Shown: piece by piece, positions 26,063 through 35,062 of the stretch
Position numbering within the stretch: the first letter of the stretch is position 1
Layout of the letters: the number at the start of each line of letters is the position of its first letter
From: Flammeovirga agarivorans
GTDB lineage: Bacteria > Bacteroidota > Bacteroidia > Cytophagales > Flammeovirgaceae
Reading direction: 5' to 3'
Length of the DNA stretch: 64,000 nt
Assembly: GCF_012641475.1 (NCBI RefSeq)
Contig: NZ_JABAIL010000004.1
Coordinates: 682,001 to 746,000, forward strand
Program-made: the position numbers and the translations under genes
The notes under the pieces: generated by a model
Databases searched by the model: none
Seen by the model: the letters and a program-made list of their open reading frames with translations, nothing else
Told to the model about the DNA's origin: nothing

Positions 26063-26347
26063 TTAATGATTTTTGGCCCATTCTACATATCGCATTATTT
26101 GCTCATCATTTTTAATTGATTCCAAGGTATTTAATCTTCTCCCAAGTTCTTTTTCAGAATACAGTTTATGAATATAGCTATGGCACTTCCTACACACATT
26201 AATGCCCCTATGTCTCATATCTTCGATATCAAAGTTCTTTCGGAACCACTTATTTTTATGAGTGCTTTTAGGAATTAAGTGATGAAAAGTAATGTAAGAT
26301 TCCTTTTCACACAATTCACAAATACCTTCTTTTTGTGATCTACTCAT
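26063..26347 (-). CDS. small HNH-type zinc protein
   Basis: 94 residues. Cys10 and Cys13 (CELC), His22-His23 (FHHLIPKS), Asn50, Cys52, Cys55 and His60 (NVCRKCHSYIH) give a full HNH/zinc-finger pattern. Such minimal HNH proteins resemble homing-type or repair nucleases, but may simply bind nucleic acid. It is followed 11 bases later by the beta-barrel gene on the same strand. It has no nearby restriction or phage gene. The start ATG at 26347 fits the CELC spacing of the family. Confidence 0.72.
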   Translation of the reverse strand: MSRSQKEGICELCEKESYITFHHLIPKSTHKNKWFRKNFDIEDMRHRGINVCRKCHSYIHKLYSEKELGRRLNTLESIKNDEQIMRYVEWAKNH

Positions 26348-26482
26348 GAATATGAATCAATTGAGAATACCTTTTCAATAATAATGAATATTAATGGTCA
26401 AATTTTTGTTTATAAAAGTAATCAATTACTTATGAAGAAAACAATTGAACTAGTACTATATATTTAATGAGTACCATCCATT

Positions 26483-27073
26483 ATGAGAAAAACATATATA
26501 ATAATTACTTTATTTCTTACTTCTTTAACCACATTTAGTCAATCATTAAAATCTAAAGATGATGTCTTTGCTCAATTAATGGTAAATCCAGGAGATACTA
26601 TCTTATGGGAAAGTTACATGGGAAAAACATGGAATACCATGACCATTTTTGAAAAGGAACAATGTGAAACACTATCGGAAAGATTATCCTCAAAATTAAA
26701 AGAACAACTGACTCAAATAGAAAAAGAAAAACAAGAAAGCTTTACAGATAATTTTGATGCAGAAGCAGACTCTATTGAGATGACAGCAGAAAAGTTATTG
26801 CAAAATGATATATTAGCTCAAGAGAGAGAATTACAAAAACAAGCAAAAGAAGCCGCTGATGCTAGTATCGCAGAATTAAAAGAGCTTTCGCAAAACTTGA
26901 AAGCTAATCTTCCTATAATTGAGGATATGATACAAAGCAAAACTTCAGAATTAGGCATCGCCTATCAAAAATATAATTCTGAAAACAGTGAAGAAATTAT
27001 AGCTTGGTTAAAAAACTATGGACAACAGATTTACAAAAAAACGTATTCGTCTATAGTTGAGAAAGGAAACTAA
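26483..27073 (+). CDS. exported coiled-coil protein of unknown function
   Basis: 196 residues. Signal peptide about 1-19 (ending LTTFSQ). The middle (about 60-150) is rich in Glu, Lys, Gln and Ala with heptad spacing, which suggests coiled coil; no catalytic motif is seen. It precedes the alkyltransferase-like gene by one base, which hints at co-transcription but not at a shared function. I do not recognise the family. Confidence 0.65.
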   Translation: MRKTYIIITLFLTSLTTFSQSLKSKDDVFAQLMVNPGDTILWESYMGKTWNTMTIFEKEQCETLSERLSSKLKEQLTQIEKEKQESFTDNFDAEADSIEMTAEKLLQNDILAQERELQKQAKEAADASIAELKELSQNLKANLPIIEDMIQSKTSELGIAYQKYNSENSEEIIAWLKNYGQQIYKKTYSSIVEKGN

Positions 27074-27074
27074 T

Positions 27075-27416
27075 ATGAGTAAATATAAAGACGGTTCATT
27101 TTTCGAAGATGTATGGGAAGTTACCAAACTCATTCCAAAAGGAAGAGTAACATCTTATGGAGCAATTGCTGAATATTTAGGTTCAAAAGGAAGTGCCAGA
27201 ATGGTGGGTTGGGCAATGAATGCTTCACACAAATCAGATGATGTTCCAGCACATAGAGTTGTTAATCGAAAAGGACTGCTAACAGGTAAACATCATTTCG
27301 GCGAATTTAATGAAATGCAAAGCCGTTTAGAAGATGAAGGAATTATCGTAAAAGAAAATCAGATCCAGAATATGAAAGAGGTATACTGGGATCCAAATAT
27401 AGAATTAGAGTTATAA
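27075..27416 (+). CDS. alkyltransferase-like protein (MGMT fold, no active-site Cys)
   Basis: Start taken at the ATG at 27075 (MSKYKDG), one base after the previous stop. 113 residues. The MGMT DNA-binding domain is clear: VTSYGAIAEYLG and GSARMVGWAMNA. The active-site block reads PAHRVVN where MGMT has PCHRV, so the acceptor Cys is Ala. Such ATL proteins bind O6-alkylguanine, do not repair it themselves, and hand it to nucleotide excision repair. The rest of the fold is intact, so this is an ATL and not a decayed gene. Confidence 0.88.
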   Translation: MSKYKDGSFFEDVWEVTKLIPKGRVTSYGAIAEYLGSKGSARMVGWAMNASHKSDDVPAHRVVNRKGLLTGKHHFGEFNEMQSRLEDEGIIVKENQIQNMKEVYWDPNIELEL

Positions 27417-27458
27417 AAATTAAGGCCTGTATTTTTTAGATACAGGCCTTAATTTTTT
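27417..27458 (+). terminator. bidirectional terminator
   Basis: Perfect 16-bp stem (27417-27432 with 27440-27455, core AAGGCCTGTAT) with a seven-base loop and A/T tracts on both flanks. It serves the ATL gene and the convergent S41 peptidase gene. Confidence 0.9.
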
Positions 27459-28824
27459 ATTTAAGTTTAAGAATCGTCTCGAATGAGGCTTCTCTCCCTT
27501 CTTTAATTTTCAAGTTTCTGTTATTGATGTTTTCAAACTTCATCTTTCTAGCAGTAGAAGACGATTGATCATACTGTCCATACTGAATCTGATGTAATGC
27601 TTGATACAACATTGGCTCTCTTACATCTGACCAATAGTATGAAGGATCATCAATCGCTGATTGATTCACAGGTAGACCTTCAAAGTAATCACCTTCATCA
27701 TCTGCATTTAAGATTCTAAGTGATATTACAGAATAGATAAAGTCGTTATTTTCGAAACCATAACTACCTACAGGCTTTCCATGTGTGTTTTGTCCAACCA
27801 CTTGAACATCCATAAATGGTCTCAATGCATTTATCATCAACTCACTAGCTGATGCAGTGTTAACTGTAGTTAGCATAAATACTCTTTCTAAGTTTAAGTT
27901 TTCTGACTGTAACTCTAAAGAGTAATCTTCATTATTTTCAGTTTGTTGTTCGTTATGACGATATCTGAAGATATCTTTACCTGCCGCTGAAGAAGGTGCC
28001 AAATATCCACAAAGTTCGGCAGCAATATCTACTCTACCACCACCATTATATCTCATATCTAAAACTACCTCTGTAACACCCTGTGCTTTAAAATCTGCGA
28101 AAACCTCGTTTAAAGCATCACTAGCTGTTTCGATAAAAGATTTAAAGACAACATGTCCCACTTTCACATCTTGTCCATTTTGATCTACAGTAATAACACT
28201 TGAGTGTAATACAGGAGAAATAATTACTGCTTCTTTCGAAATAGTAATTTCTTTTATCTCTGAAGGGACACTAATCGATTGTCCATCAACAAAGTTCATG
28301 ATTTCAGGAATTTCAATCTCAAAGGTATTTGTCACCCCCAAGTTGTTTTCTCCCATAGATTCGCTGATTTCTTCCCAAGTTGAGGAAGCTACATCTAATC
28401 CATTTACTTTTTGAATTTTCGTCCCTCTTTTTAATCCCGCTGTATTTGCAGTTGAACCTGGATAAGAGAAACGAACATAAAGATCATTTTGCTCATCGTA
28501 TTGTAAGTAAATACCATGTGCACCTGTGTTTTCATCCGTTACTTGGCCAGATTCGTAATACGCTTCATAAGCCGCTTTGTCTTCGATATTACTCCATCTG
28601 TCTTGTTCATTACGTAGTGAAAGCAACATTTCATCTTGGTTGCTATAGTTGGAAGGTGTAATGTTAGCAGGAAGTTCATCGTTCCATAAATACCAACTTT
28701 CCATCAATTCTTTAAGGTAATCTCGGTTATCTACCGTAGATGCAGGAGAAAAGTCAGGTTCATCCTTTGTACACGAGCTGATTATTAGTAGTACAAATAG
28801 AGATTGAATAAGGTTTTTAAACAT
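27457..28824 (-). CDS. S41 family peptidase lipoprotein (CTP-like)
   Basis: 455 residues. Lipobox ISSC gives lipid attachment at Cys18. An N-terminal helical region (DYLKELMESWYLWNDELP) is followed by a PDZ-like segment (YPGSTANTAGLKRGTKIQKVNGL) and the S41 core: VVLDMRYNGGG and the nucleophile region TTVNTASASELM. This is the pattern of tail-specific proteases of the Bacteroidota type. The protease faces the periplasm or cell surface. Target proteins are unknown. It is a single gene. Confidence 0.87.
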   Translation of the reverse strand: MFKNLIQSLFVLLIISSCTKDEPDFSPASTVDNRDYLKELMESWYLWNDELPANITPSNYSNQDEMLLSLRNEQDRWSNIEDKAAYEAYYESGQVTDENTGAHGIYLQYDEQNDLYVRFSYPGSTANTAGLKRGTKIQKVNGLDVASSTWEEISESMGENNLGVTNTFEIEIPEIMNFVDGQSISVPSEIKEITISKEAVIISPVLHSSVITVDQNGQDVKVGHVVFKSFIETASDALNEVFADFKAQGVTEVVLDMRYNGGGRVDIAAELCGYLAPSSAAGKDIFRYRHNEQQTENNEDYSLELQSENLNLERVFMLTTVNTASASELMINALRPFMDVQVVGQNTHGKPVGSYGFENNDFIYSVISLRILNADDEGDYFEGLPVNQSAIDDPSYYWSDVREPMLYQALHQIQYGQYDQSSSTARKMKFENINNRNLKIKEGREASFETILKLK

Positions 28825-29036
28825 TGAATTGGAATAATTTACTGTTAATGATTGTATGTTTATTTATAAAAAATCAGTATTTCTAACTTTTAAGTAAAAA
28901 ATTATTTAATGAAATAAATAAAGTTAGTACCTTAGCAGCAAGGTATGTGTTGCTGATTTTATATTTACAAAAATAAAGGATTCAGTACACTATTTATCAA
29001 ATTTTATAAAAAATTTTTAACGTAATTAAATCTTAG

Positions 29037-29555
29037 ATGGCAAAAGACTCTCATAGAATAAACCACCAGATCAGAGTCAAAGAAGTTCGATTAGTTGGTG
29101 AAAACGTAGAAAATGGTATTGTTTCAAGAGACGAAGCAATGCGTCTTGCAGACGATCAAGGTCTTGACCTTGTAGAGATTTCTCCAAATGCGAAACCTCC
29201 AGTTTGTAAGGTCATTGACTACTCAAAGTTCAAGTATGAACAAAAGAAAAGAGAAAAAGAGTTAAAGGCTAAAGCATCTAAAACTGTTGTTAAAGAAATC
29301 CGTTTTGGTCCAAACACTGATCAACACGATTTAGATTTCAAAACAAAACACGCTGTTAAGTTCTTAAACGACGGTAACAAAGTGAAAGCTTATGTTCACT
29401 TCCATGGCCGTACTATTATCTATAAGGATAGAGGTAAAGAACTTTTAAAGCGTTTTGCTGAGAAAATTCAAGAACATGGTAAAGTTGAAGGTCAGATGCG
29501 TGTTGAAGGACGTAGAATGATCATGTTTATCTCTCCAAATGTTCCAAAGAAATAA
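29037..29555 (+). CDS. infC: translation initiation factor IF-3
   Basis: 172 residues, full length. N-domain: IRVKEVRLVGENVENGIVS and LDLVEISPNAKPPVCKV, then the linker KYEQKKREKELKAKAS, then the C-domain EIRFGPNTDQHDL through GRRMIMFISP. It starts with ATG and not the rare AUU/AUA used for self-control in Enterobacteria. It keeps initiator tRNA selection accurate on the 30S subunit. It heads the classic infC-rpmI-rplT order, but a hairpin and a promoter lie between it and rpmI. Confidence 0.97.
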   Translation: MAKDSHRINHQIRVKEVRLVGENVENGIVSRDEAMRLADDQGLDLVEISPNAKPPVCKVIDYSKFKYEQKKREKELKAKASKTVVKEIRFGPNTDQHDLDFKTKHAVKFLNDGNKVKAYVHFHGRTIIYKDRGKELLKRFAEKIQEHGKVEGQMRVEGRRMIMFISPNVPKK

Positions 29556-29581
29556 TAAAAGTAAATATTCGAACTAGAATA

Positions 29582-29611
29582 TTGACTTACCAATATTTAT
29601 GATTAAATTTG
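29582..29611 (+). promoter_or_regulatory. promoter for rpmI-rplT
   Basis: TTG (29582-29584), 19 bases, then TAAATTTG (29604-29611): an exact match to the Bacteroidota -33/-7 pattern, downstream of infC. Confidence 0.6.
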
Positions 29612-29642
29612 CACGCTTGTTTAACACAGGTGTGCATTTTTT
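29610..29642 (+). terminator. terminator-like hairpin between infC and rpmI
   Basis: 10-bp stem with two G-T pairs, TGCACGCTTG (29610-29619) with CAGGTGTGCA (29627-29636), then six T. It either ends infC transcripts or acts as an attenuator for rpmI-rplT. Confidence 0.65.
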
Positions 29643-29759
29643 ATGTTTCATAAATGATGTACAGTGACATACCGAGGCTATTGGCTGCCGTAGGTAATCA
29701 CGTTAATTAAATAAATGTTTCACCTTAAGAGTTTAGGCTCTTAATAACTGAAAGGTAAA
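29643..29759 (+). promoter_or_regulatory. candidate ribosomal-protein leader before rpmI
   Basis: 117 bases without a gene but with conserved-looking, relatively GC-rich RNA sequence. Next to the start codon is a two-part hairpin: TTTCA (29718-29722) with TGAAA (29749-29753), and TTAAGAG (29725-29731) with CTCTTAA (29738-29744). Leaders of this operon are bound by L20 in other bacteria, which stops translation. I infer the same job here; the class is not identified. Confidence 0.5.
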
Positions 29760-29954
29760 ATGCCAAAGGTTAAAACTAAATCTGGAGCGAAAAAACGTTT
29801 CAAGTTGTCAGGTACTGGCAAGATCAGAAGAAAGCACGCTTACAAGTCTCACATCTTAACGAAAAAGACTACTAAGCAAAAGCGTAACCTAACTTTGATG
29901 GGTGAGGTAGACAAGGCTGATACAGTAAACGTGAAGAAAATGCTTTGGTTATAA
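29760..29954 (+). CDS. rpmI: 50S ribosomal protein L35
   Basis: 64 residues, very basic. [20 protein letters not shown] and [14 protein letters not shown] are the L35 signature. It follows the leader hairpin and precedes rplT by 66 bases, the standard order. The ATG at 29760 is the only sensible start. Confidence 0.97.
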   Translation: MPKVKTKSGAKKRFKLSGTGKIRRKHAYKSHILTKKTTKQKRNLTLMGEVDKADTVNVKKMLWL

Positions 29955-30020
29955 TACCAAGCTTTCACATTTATCAAATCAACCAAATTGTATTACAAAA
30001 CTTATTAAAATTAGAAAAAA

Positions 30021-30368
30021 ATGCCTAGATCGGTCAACCACGTCGCGTCTCGCGCTAGAAGAAAAAAAATCCTTAAGTTCTCAAAAGGTTATTACGGTGC
30101 TCGTAAAAATGTTTGGACAGTAGCAAAAAATACAGTTGAAAAAGGCTGGCAATATGCTTACATCGGTCGTAAACATAAGAAGAGAAGCTTCCGTAGCTTA
30201 TGGATCCAACGTATCAACGCTGCAACTCGTATGTACGGTGATATGTCTTACTCTGTATTCATGGGTAACTTACACAAAGCAGGTGTAGAATTGAACAGAA
30301 AAGTTCTTGCTGACCTTGCTATGAACCACCCTGAAGCATTCAAAGCAGTTATCGAGAAAGTTAAGTAA
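30021..30368 (+). CDS. rplT: 50S ribosomal protein L20
   Basis: 115 residues, basic. [34 protein letters not shown] and RRKLL-like [22 protein letters not shown] identify L20. It binds 23S rRNA early in 50S assembly, and in several bacteria it represses its own operon through the leader. It ends in a strong terminator. Confidence 0.97.
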   Translation: MPRSVNHVASRARRKKILKFSKGYYGARKNVWTVAKNTVEKGWQYAYIGRKHKKRSFRSLWIQRINAATRMYGDMSYSVFMGNLHKAGVELNRKVLADLAMNHPEAFKAVIEKVK

Positions 30369-30387
30369 TTAACCTCCTCACATAGCA

Positions 30388-30423
30388 AAAGACCTATAGC
30401 ATTCGTGTTATAGGTCTTTTTTT
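30388..30423 (+). terminator. terminator after rplT
   Basis: Perfect 11-bp stem AAAGACCTATA (30388-30398) with TATAGGTCTTT (30409-30419) followed by T residues. Confidence 0.88.
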
Positions 30424-30468
30424 CTAAATTGCGTTTCCATCATTTTTTAAGAATTCAAACTTTTAAGT

Positions 30469-32418
30469 ATGTTAGCTATAAGTAACGTGTCGTTTCATTT
30501 TGGTAGTAGAATCATGTATCAAAATGCTTCCCTTACTGTTTACCCCAAAAATAGAATTGGAATTGTCGGCCATAATGGAGCAGGTAAAACCACTTTACTT
30601 AAACTAATAAATGGTGATCTCACACCCGATGAAGGTTCGATCACTATGCCTAAAGGTTGTACAATAGGGTTCTTAAACCAAGACCTACTCTCCTATCAAA
30701 CGGATGAATCAATACTGAATGTAGCCATGGAAGCCTTTGGACCTGTGCTAAAAATTCAGGAACAAATTGACACCATTCTTCATGAGATGGAAACGAACTA
30801 TAAAGAAGAACTAGTTGAAAAATTAGCGACTCTTCAAGAAAGGTTTGATGCAATGGAGGGGTATTCTATTAAATCTAAAGCAGAAGCTATTCTCGCTGGT
30901 CTTGGTTTCAAAAACCATGAATTAGAAAGACCGCTACAAAGTTTTTCTGGTGGATGGAGAATGCGTGTAATGTTAGGTAAATTACTTTTAATGAAGCCTG
31001 ATGTTTTAATGCTTGACGAACCTACCAACCACCTTGATTTACCCTCGATCCAATGGATTGAAAATTACCTCTCTTCTTATGAAGGGGCTGTATTGATCGT
31101 TTCTCATGATAGAGAATTCTTGGATAGAGCCATAAATCAAACTGTGGAAGTATCACATGGTCGATTAACTTCTTATTCAGGCAATTATTCTTTCTACTTA
31201 GAAGACAGAAAATTAAGAGCTGAGCTTCAGAAAAATGCTTATGAAAATCAGCAACAGAAAATAAAAGAGACAGAACGCTTTATTGAGCGTTTTAGATCTA
31301 AAGCTACAAAAGCAAAACAGGTACAGTCAAGAATTAAAATGCTTGATAAAATGGAGATGATTGAGGATGTCAGAAATGACAACCCAGAAATCAATATGGA
31401 TTTCAAATTCTCTCAACAACCTGGCAAGGTGATTTCAGAACTAAATGACTTTGACAAGGCATACGATGAGAAAATCATCTTCAAGAATGCGAATTTACAA
31501 TTAATGCGAGGTGACAAAGTTGCTTTGATTGGTGCGAACGGTAAAGGTAAATCGACTCTTTTACGCCTTATCTCAGGTAAAGAGAACTTTGATATTGGAG
31601 ATAGAAGCGGCGGCCACAATGTAATCACAGCTTTTTATGCTCAACATCAGTTAGAAGATCTGAATGTTGAAAATGAGATTCTTGATGAATTAAAACAAGC
31701 AGGTTCTGACAAAACTGAACAAGAATTAAGAGGTATTCTTGGTTGTTTTCTGTTTGGTGGAGACGAGATTTTCAAAAAAATCAAAGTACTATCTGGAGGA
31801 GAAAAATCGCGTGTTGCCTTAGCCAAGACCCTTATTTCTGAAGCCAACTTCTTAATGCTTGACGAACCTACTAACCACCTTGACATTCCTTCGGTGAATA
31901 TCTTGATACAAGCACTTCAACAATATTTAGGCACCTATTTAATTGTTTCCCATGACCGTCACTTTATTTCACATGTCGCCAATAAGATTTGGTATATCGA
32001 AGATGCTCAATTGAAAGAGTATCCAGGTACTTATCAAGAATGGGTCGAATGGAAATCAAGACAAGAAGCTGAAAAGGAGCTTCTAGAGAAACTGGAGGAA
32101 GAAGACAAGCAGACTTCATCAAGCACTAAAAAAGAAAAGAAAAAATACACAAACTACGACCTCAAAGAATGGCAGAAGAAATTCAAAAAAGCCAAAAATG
32201 AAATGGAAAAATTTGAGGAATTAGTCATGGAACTTGAAGAAAAGAAAGAAGAAATTGAAGGTTCACTGGCTAACCCTGATATATTCGGAAATCCTGATAA
32301 ATTAGCAGAAACAAATCGTCTATATGAACAGGTTAAGAGTGATCTTGAAACTGCAACTGAAGAATGGGAAAATTGGACGATGGAGTTTGAAGAATTAGAA
32401 GAACAGAAACCAAATTAA
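30469..32418 (+). CDS. ABC-F family ATP-binding protein
   Basis: 649 residues, no membrane domain. Two ABC cassettes: Walker A GHNGAGKTT (34-42) and GANGKGKST; signatures FSGGWRMR and LSGGEKSRVALA; both Walker B regions read LMLDEPTNHLD. Between them is the charged P-site tRNA-interaction linker, and a C-terminal coiled coil (about 555-645) follows. That layout fits the Uup/YheS type, which acts on the ribosome to relieve stalling rather than in transport. It is followed seven bases later by the aminopeptidase gene. Whether it gives antibiotic resistance cannot be judged from sequence. Confidence 0.92.
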   Translation: MLAISNVSFHFGSRIMYQNASLTVYPKNRIGIVGHNGAGKTTLLKLINGDLTPDEGSITMPKGCTIGFLNQDLLSYQTDESILNVAMEAFGPVLKIQEQIDTILHEMETNYKEELVEKLATLQERFDAMEGYSIKSKAEAILAGLGFKNHELERPLQSFSGGWRMRVMLGKLLLMKPDVLMLDEPTNHLDLPSIQWIENYLSSYEGAVLIVSHDREFLDRAINQTVEVSHGRLTSYSGNYSFYLEDRKLRAELQKNAYENQQQKIKETERFIERFRSKATKAKQVQSRIKMLDKMEMIEDVRNDNPEINMDFKFSQQPGKVISELNDFDKAYDEKIIFKNANLQLMRGDKVALIGANGKGKSTLLRLISGKENFDIGDRSGGHNVITAFYAQHQLEDLNVENEILDELKQAGSDKTEQELRGILGCFLFGGDEIFKKIKVLSGGEKSRVALAKTLISEANFLMLDEPTNHLDIPSVNILIQALQQYLGTYLIVSHDRHFISHVANKIWYIEDAQLKEYPGTYQEWVEWKSRQEAEKELLEKLEEEDKQTSSSTKKEKKKYTNYDLKEWQKKFKKAKNEMEKFEELVMELEEKKEEIEGSLANPDIFGNPDKLAETNRLYEQVKSDLETATEEWENWTMEFEELEEQKPN

Positions 32419-32425
32419 GAAATAT

Positions 32426-33352
32426 ATGGCTGCTTATGACAAAGGGTTTTACTCTACATCTGATGGTCACAAAATATATTATGAACAATGCGGGCACCCA
32501 TTAGGAGTGCCTGTTTTGTATCTTCATGGTGGTCCCGGTGCAGGATTGGATGATCATTATGAATCACTATTTGATAATCAAAAACTAGTAAGAATAATTG
32601 GTATCGACCAAAGAGGTTCGGGTAAAAGCAAGCCATTGGGTAGTTTGGAAAACAATACCATCAACCATCTAATAGACGATATTGAAGGTATTCGTCAACT
32701 ATTACATATTGACTCATTTTACATTTATGGTGGTAGCTGGGGTTCGACATTAGCCTTAGCCTATACTGCCATTCACCCAAAACGAGTAATGGGGCTCAAT
32801 TTATGGGGTATTTTCTTTTGTAATCAGAACGAATTAGAATGGTTTTTTCAGACAGCAGCACCAACAATGTATGCTGATGTATTTAGCATTTTACATAAAA
32901 ACATACCCAACAAAACCCTTCAACAATTTTTGGTAGCCTATAAGAATATGATTAACGAAGGAAATCAGAAAAGTATAAATTGGTTACTATGGGAGTCATT
33001 TGCCTCGGAACACCCTCACCCAAATTATGATGAATTGTATCAATGGAGAGCCTCCAAAGAAGCATTAGCTTGTATAAAAATAGAAAATCATTACTTCTTA
33101 CAATCACCAAGAGTTATCCATAATAAAAGTCTAGAGGAATTTCTATCCGAACACCCTATTTCCTGCCCCGTATATATCACTCATGGTAGAAATGACCTAG
33201 TTACTCCTGCTATCTCAGCTCTACAGCTTCATGAATTATGCATTAATAGTCAACTAAATATTATCGACAATTGCGGGCATTCCTTGCAACATCCTGATTT
33301 CAAAGAAAGTATTATCAACTTTGGCAATGAATTATTGACATCTACTTCCTAG
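32426..33352 (+). CDS. pip: proline iminopeptidase-like alpha/beta hydrolase (S33)
   Basis: 308 residues. Oxyanion-hole motif LHGGPGAG (33-40), DQRGSGKS, nucleophile Ser104 in GGSWGST, Asp in THGRNDLVTP and His in NCGHS near the end. The cap region fits the proline iminopeptidase subgroup, which removes N-terminal proline from peptides. It has no signal peptide, so it is cytosolic. It lies seven bases after the ABC-F gene and overlaps a convergent small gene by four bases. Confidence 0.87.
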   Translation: MAAYDKGFYSTSDGHKIYYEQCGHPLGVPVLYLHGGPGAGLDDHYESLFDNQKLVRIIGIDQRGSGKSKPLGSLENNTINHLIDDIEGIRQLLHIDSFYIYGGSWGSTLALAYTAIHPKRVMGLNLWGIFFCNQNELEWFFQTAAPTMYADVFSILHKNIPNKTLQQFLVAYKNMINEGNQKSINWLLWESFASEHPHPNYDELYQWRASKEALACIKIENHYFLQSPRVIHNKSLEEFLSEHPISCPVYITHGRNDLVTPAISALQLHELCINSQLNIIDNCGHSLQHPDFKESIINFGNELLTSTS

Positions 33353-33651
33353 CCTAAAAACTGATCTAATTCATTAAACATATGGTTTCTTAGCACATCA
33401 ACATCTCCTTGTAAAGGAATTTCCGCTAAAAACTCATGTAGTGCCATCACTTGGGACCTATTTAACTGGATGACCTTTTCTTTATCAATATCTAACACAG
33501 ATATGTTAAATTTATTATCATACAACTCTATCAATAATTGATGTGCGATTTCTTTTGGAAGTTCTGCTTTATATGCCTCTGCTAGCTTTAATAATATACT
33601 TTGTAAGAATCTGAAGTTTATCTCCGTTAACTTTAATCGGTATTTTTTCAT
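33349..33651 (-). CDS. conserved-looking small protein, unknown; partner of ATP-grasp gene
   Basis: 100 residues, predicted mostly helical, starting MKKYRLKLTEINFRFLQSIL. Its ATG follows the stop of the ATP-grasp-like gene without any gap, so the pair is translationally linked. No motif is recognised and there is no signal peptide. The coupling suggests it is a partner or regulator of that enzyme. Confidence 0.6.
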   Translation of the reverse strand: MKKYRLKLTEINFRFLQSILLKLAEAYKAELPKEIAHQLLIELYDNKFNISVLDIDKEKVIQLNRSQVMALHEFLAEIPLQGDVDVLRNHMFNELDQFLG

Positions 33652-34845
33652 CTAATAAGCGATAAGGTATGCATAATATTGAGTTGACAAATTTACATCA
33701 ACCAAAGGAAAAAAACCTTTATCCAATTTGTTTTCCTTGATCTTCATAGGGTATTTTTCTTTCATTTCTTCTTCAAATAAATGGAAGTCTTTGATTTTAT
33801 GTTTGGTAACAATCTTCCATTCAGAATTTTCACTATCTACTACATGATCTTTCAATGCTAAAGTCACATGCCCCATTGTATGTCTAGGATTAATCTCGAC
33901 ACATGGATGTATCTTTAGATGACCTTTTTGATCTTTAACTACCATACAATCTACTCCTATCTTCCCAGTGTGAAGTCTTGCATACTCACTCTTGTAGAGT
34001 AATTTTTTGTATTCCTGGATTAAGAAATCAACACTCTCATGAAGTCTGGAAGGGATTTTATTAATGAAATCACCCAAATGAGCACCATCGTATTGACCAG
34101 TTCCATGTGTTGAAAATGCAGTACCACCTAACCATTCTACATTATTAGAAGTAATTTCAAATAATAATGAAAAGTCCATGATCTTATCTAACCAAGGTTC
34201 TATCAAAATAGATTCTTGTGTCTGTAATCCACTAGCAATCCATGATTCTATCGAAGAGTTCATTTCAGGCTTCTGTAATTTCATTAGTCCCCTGCCAGAT
34301 GCACTGTAAGGTAATTTTAAAACTACTCCATTAGAATTAGATCTCAATAAGTCTTTTAATTCGCTAATCACTTGTTCTTTTTCTGAAATAAAACGCCCGA
34401 TCATATTTGTTTCAATAAACGATTGATAGTTAAGCTCTAATAACTTTGATAACATACCATACCCTGTTTTTCTTGAGTAAAGAGTTCTGAAGTCAGGGTC
34501 CCAAGATTGTTTATGTTTGAGGTTATACCTGTTTGATTTAAACTCCTCTAAATACTCAATAGATTCGCCCCATGGTAAAATTAGGTCAATGGGTACTTTT
34601 TGAGTTTGTAATTGCTTTCTTGAGATGAATTGAACAGGTCTTCCTCTAAGCTGATTAAGATGACCTAAAAAAGACTTATCGAATTCATTATCAAAAAGAA
34701 GCATATCATCTTCATTACACAACCATGACATTAAAATTGCCAATTCTACTGATAATTTCTTGTATAATTTAGGTGGAGTGTAAAATCTTGACCTTTTTAC
34801 TATAGCTAATTCACAGTAAGGGTTGAATAATAAGATTCTAGGCAT
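33652..34845 (-). CDS. uncharacterised ATP-grasp-like enzyme
   Basis: 397 residues, cytosolic. ATP-grasp landmarks can be read: Lys and Gly-rich loop in GVVLKLPYSASGRGLMKL, hinge-like ILIEPWLDKIMDFS, and metal-site ENP in HPCVEINPRHTMGHV, preceded by KIGVDCMVV. ATP-grasp enzymes join a carboxylate to an amine or thiol through an acyl phosphate. The N-terminal 130 residues (MPRILLFNPYCELAIVKRSR...) do not match a family I know. Substrate and product are unknown. It is translationally linked to the 100-residue gene downstream. Confidence 0.68.
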   Translation of the reverse strand: MPRILLFNPYCELAIVKRSRFYTPPKLYKKLSVELAILMSWLCNEDDMLLFDNEFDKSFLGHLNQLRGRPVQFISRKQLQTQKVPIDLILPWGESIEYLEEFKSNRYNLKHKQSWDPDFRTLYSRKTGYGMLSKLLELNYQSFIETNMIGRFISEKEQVISELKDLLRSNSNGVVLKLPYSASGRGLMKLQKPEMNSSIESWIASGLQTQESILIEPWLDKIMDFSLLFEITSNNVEWLGGTAFSTHGTGQYDGAHLGDFINKIPSRLHESVDFLIQEYKKLLYKSEYARLHTGKIGVDCMVVKDQKGHLKIHPCVEINPRHTMGHVTLALKDHVVDSENSEWKIVTKHKIKDFHLFEEEMKEKYPMKIKENKLDKGFFPLVDVNLSTQYYAYLIAY

Positions 34846-35062
34846 TATTATTGTGTTATAAAATGGTAAAATATTATTTAAACTAGATTTAATTGTAAAT
34901 TTTATTGGTTCCTGTAAATCGATTTTTGTTTTAATTTTTAATGATAAACTACTTATTCAATACCTCTATCACCAATAACATTTACTTATTTTTCTAAATA
35001 AAAGACGAATATAATCCATATCTACTTGATTTAAACTTCATTTCAAGATCATTCACTAGCTC

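Noticed and set aside
30650-31886. Minus-strand frames in the ABC-F gene
   Set aside because: Antisense shadows of a strongly conserved gene.
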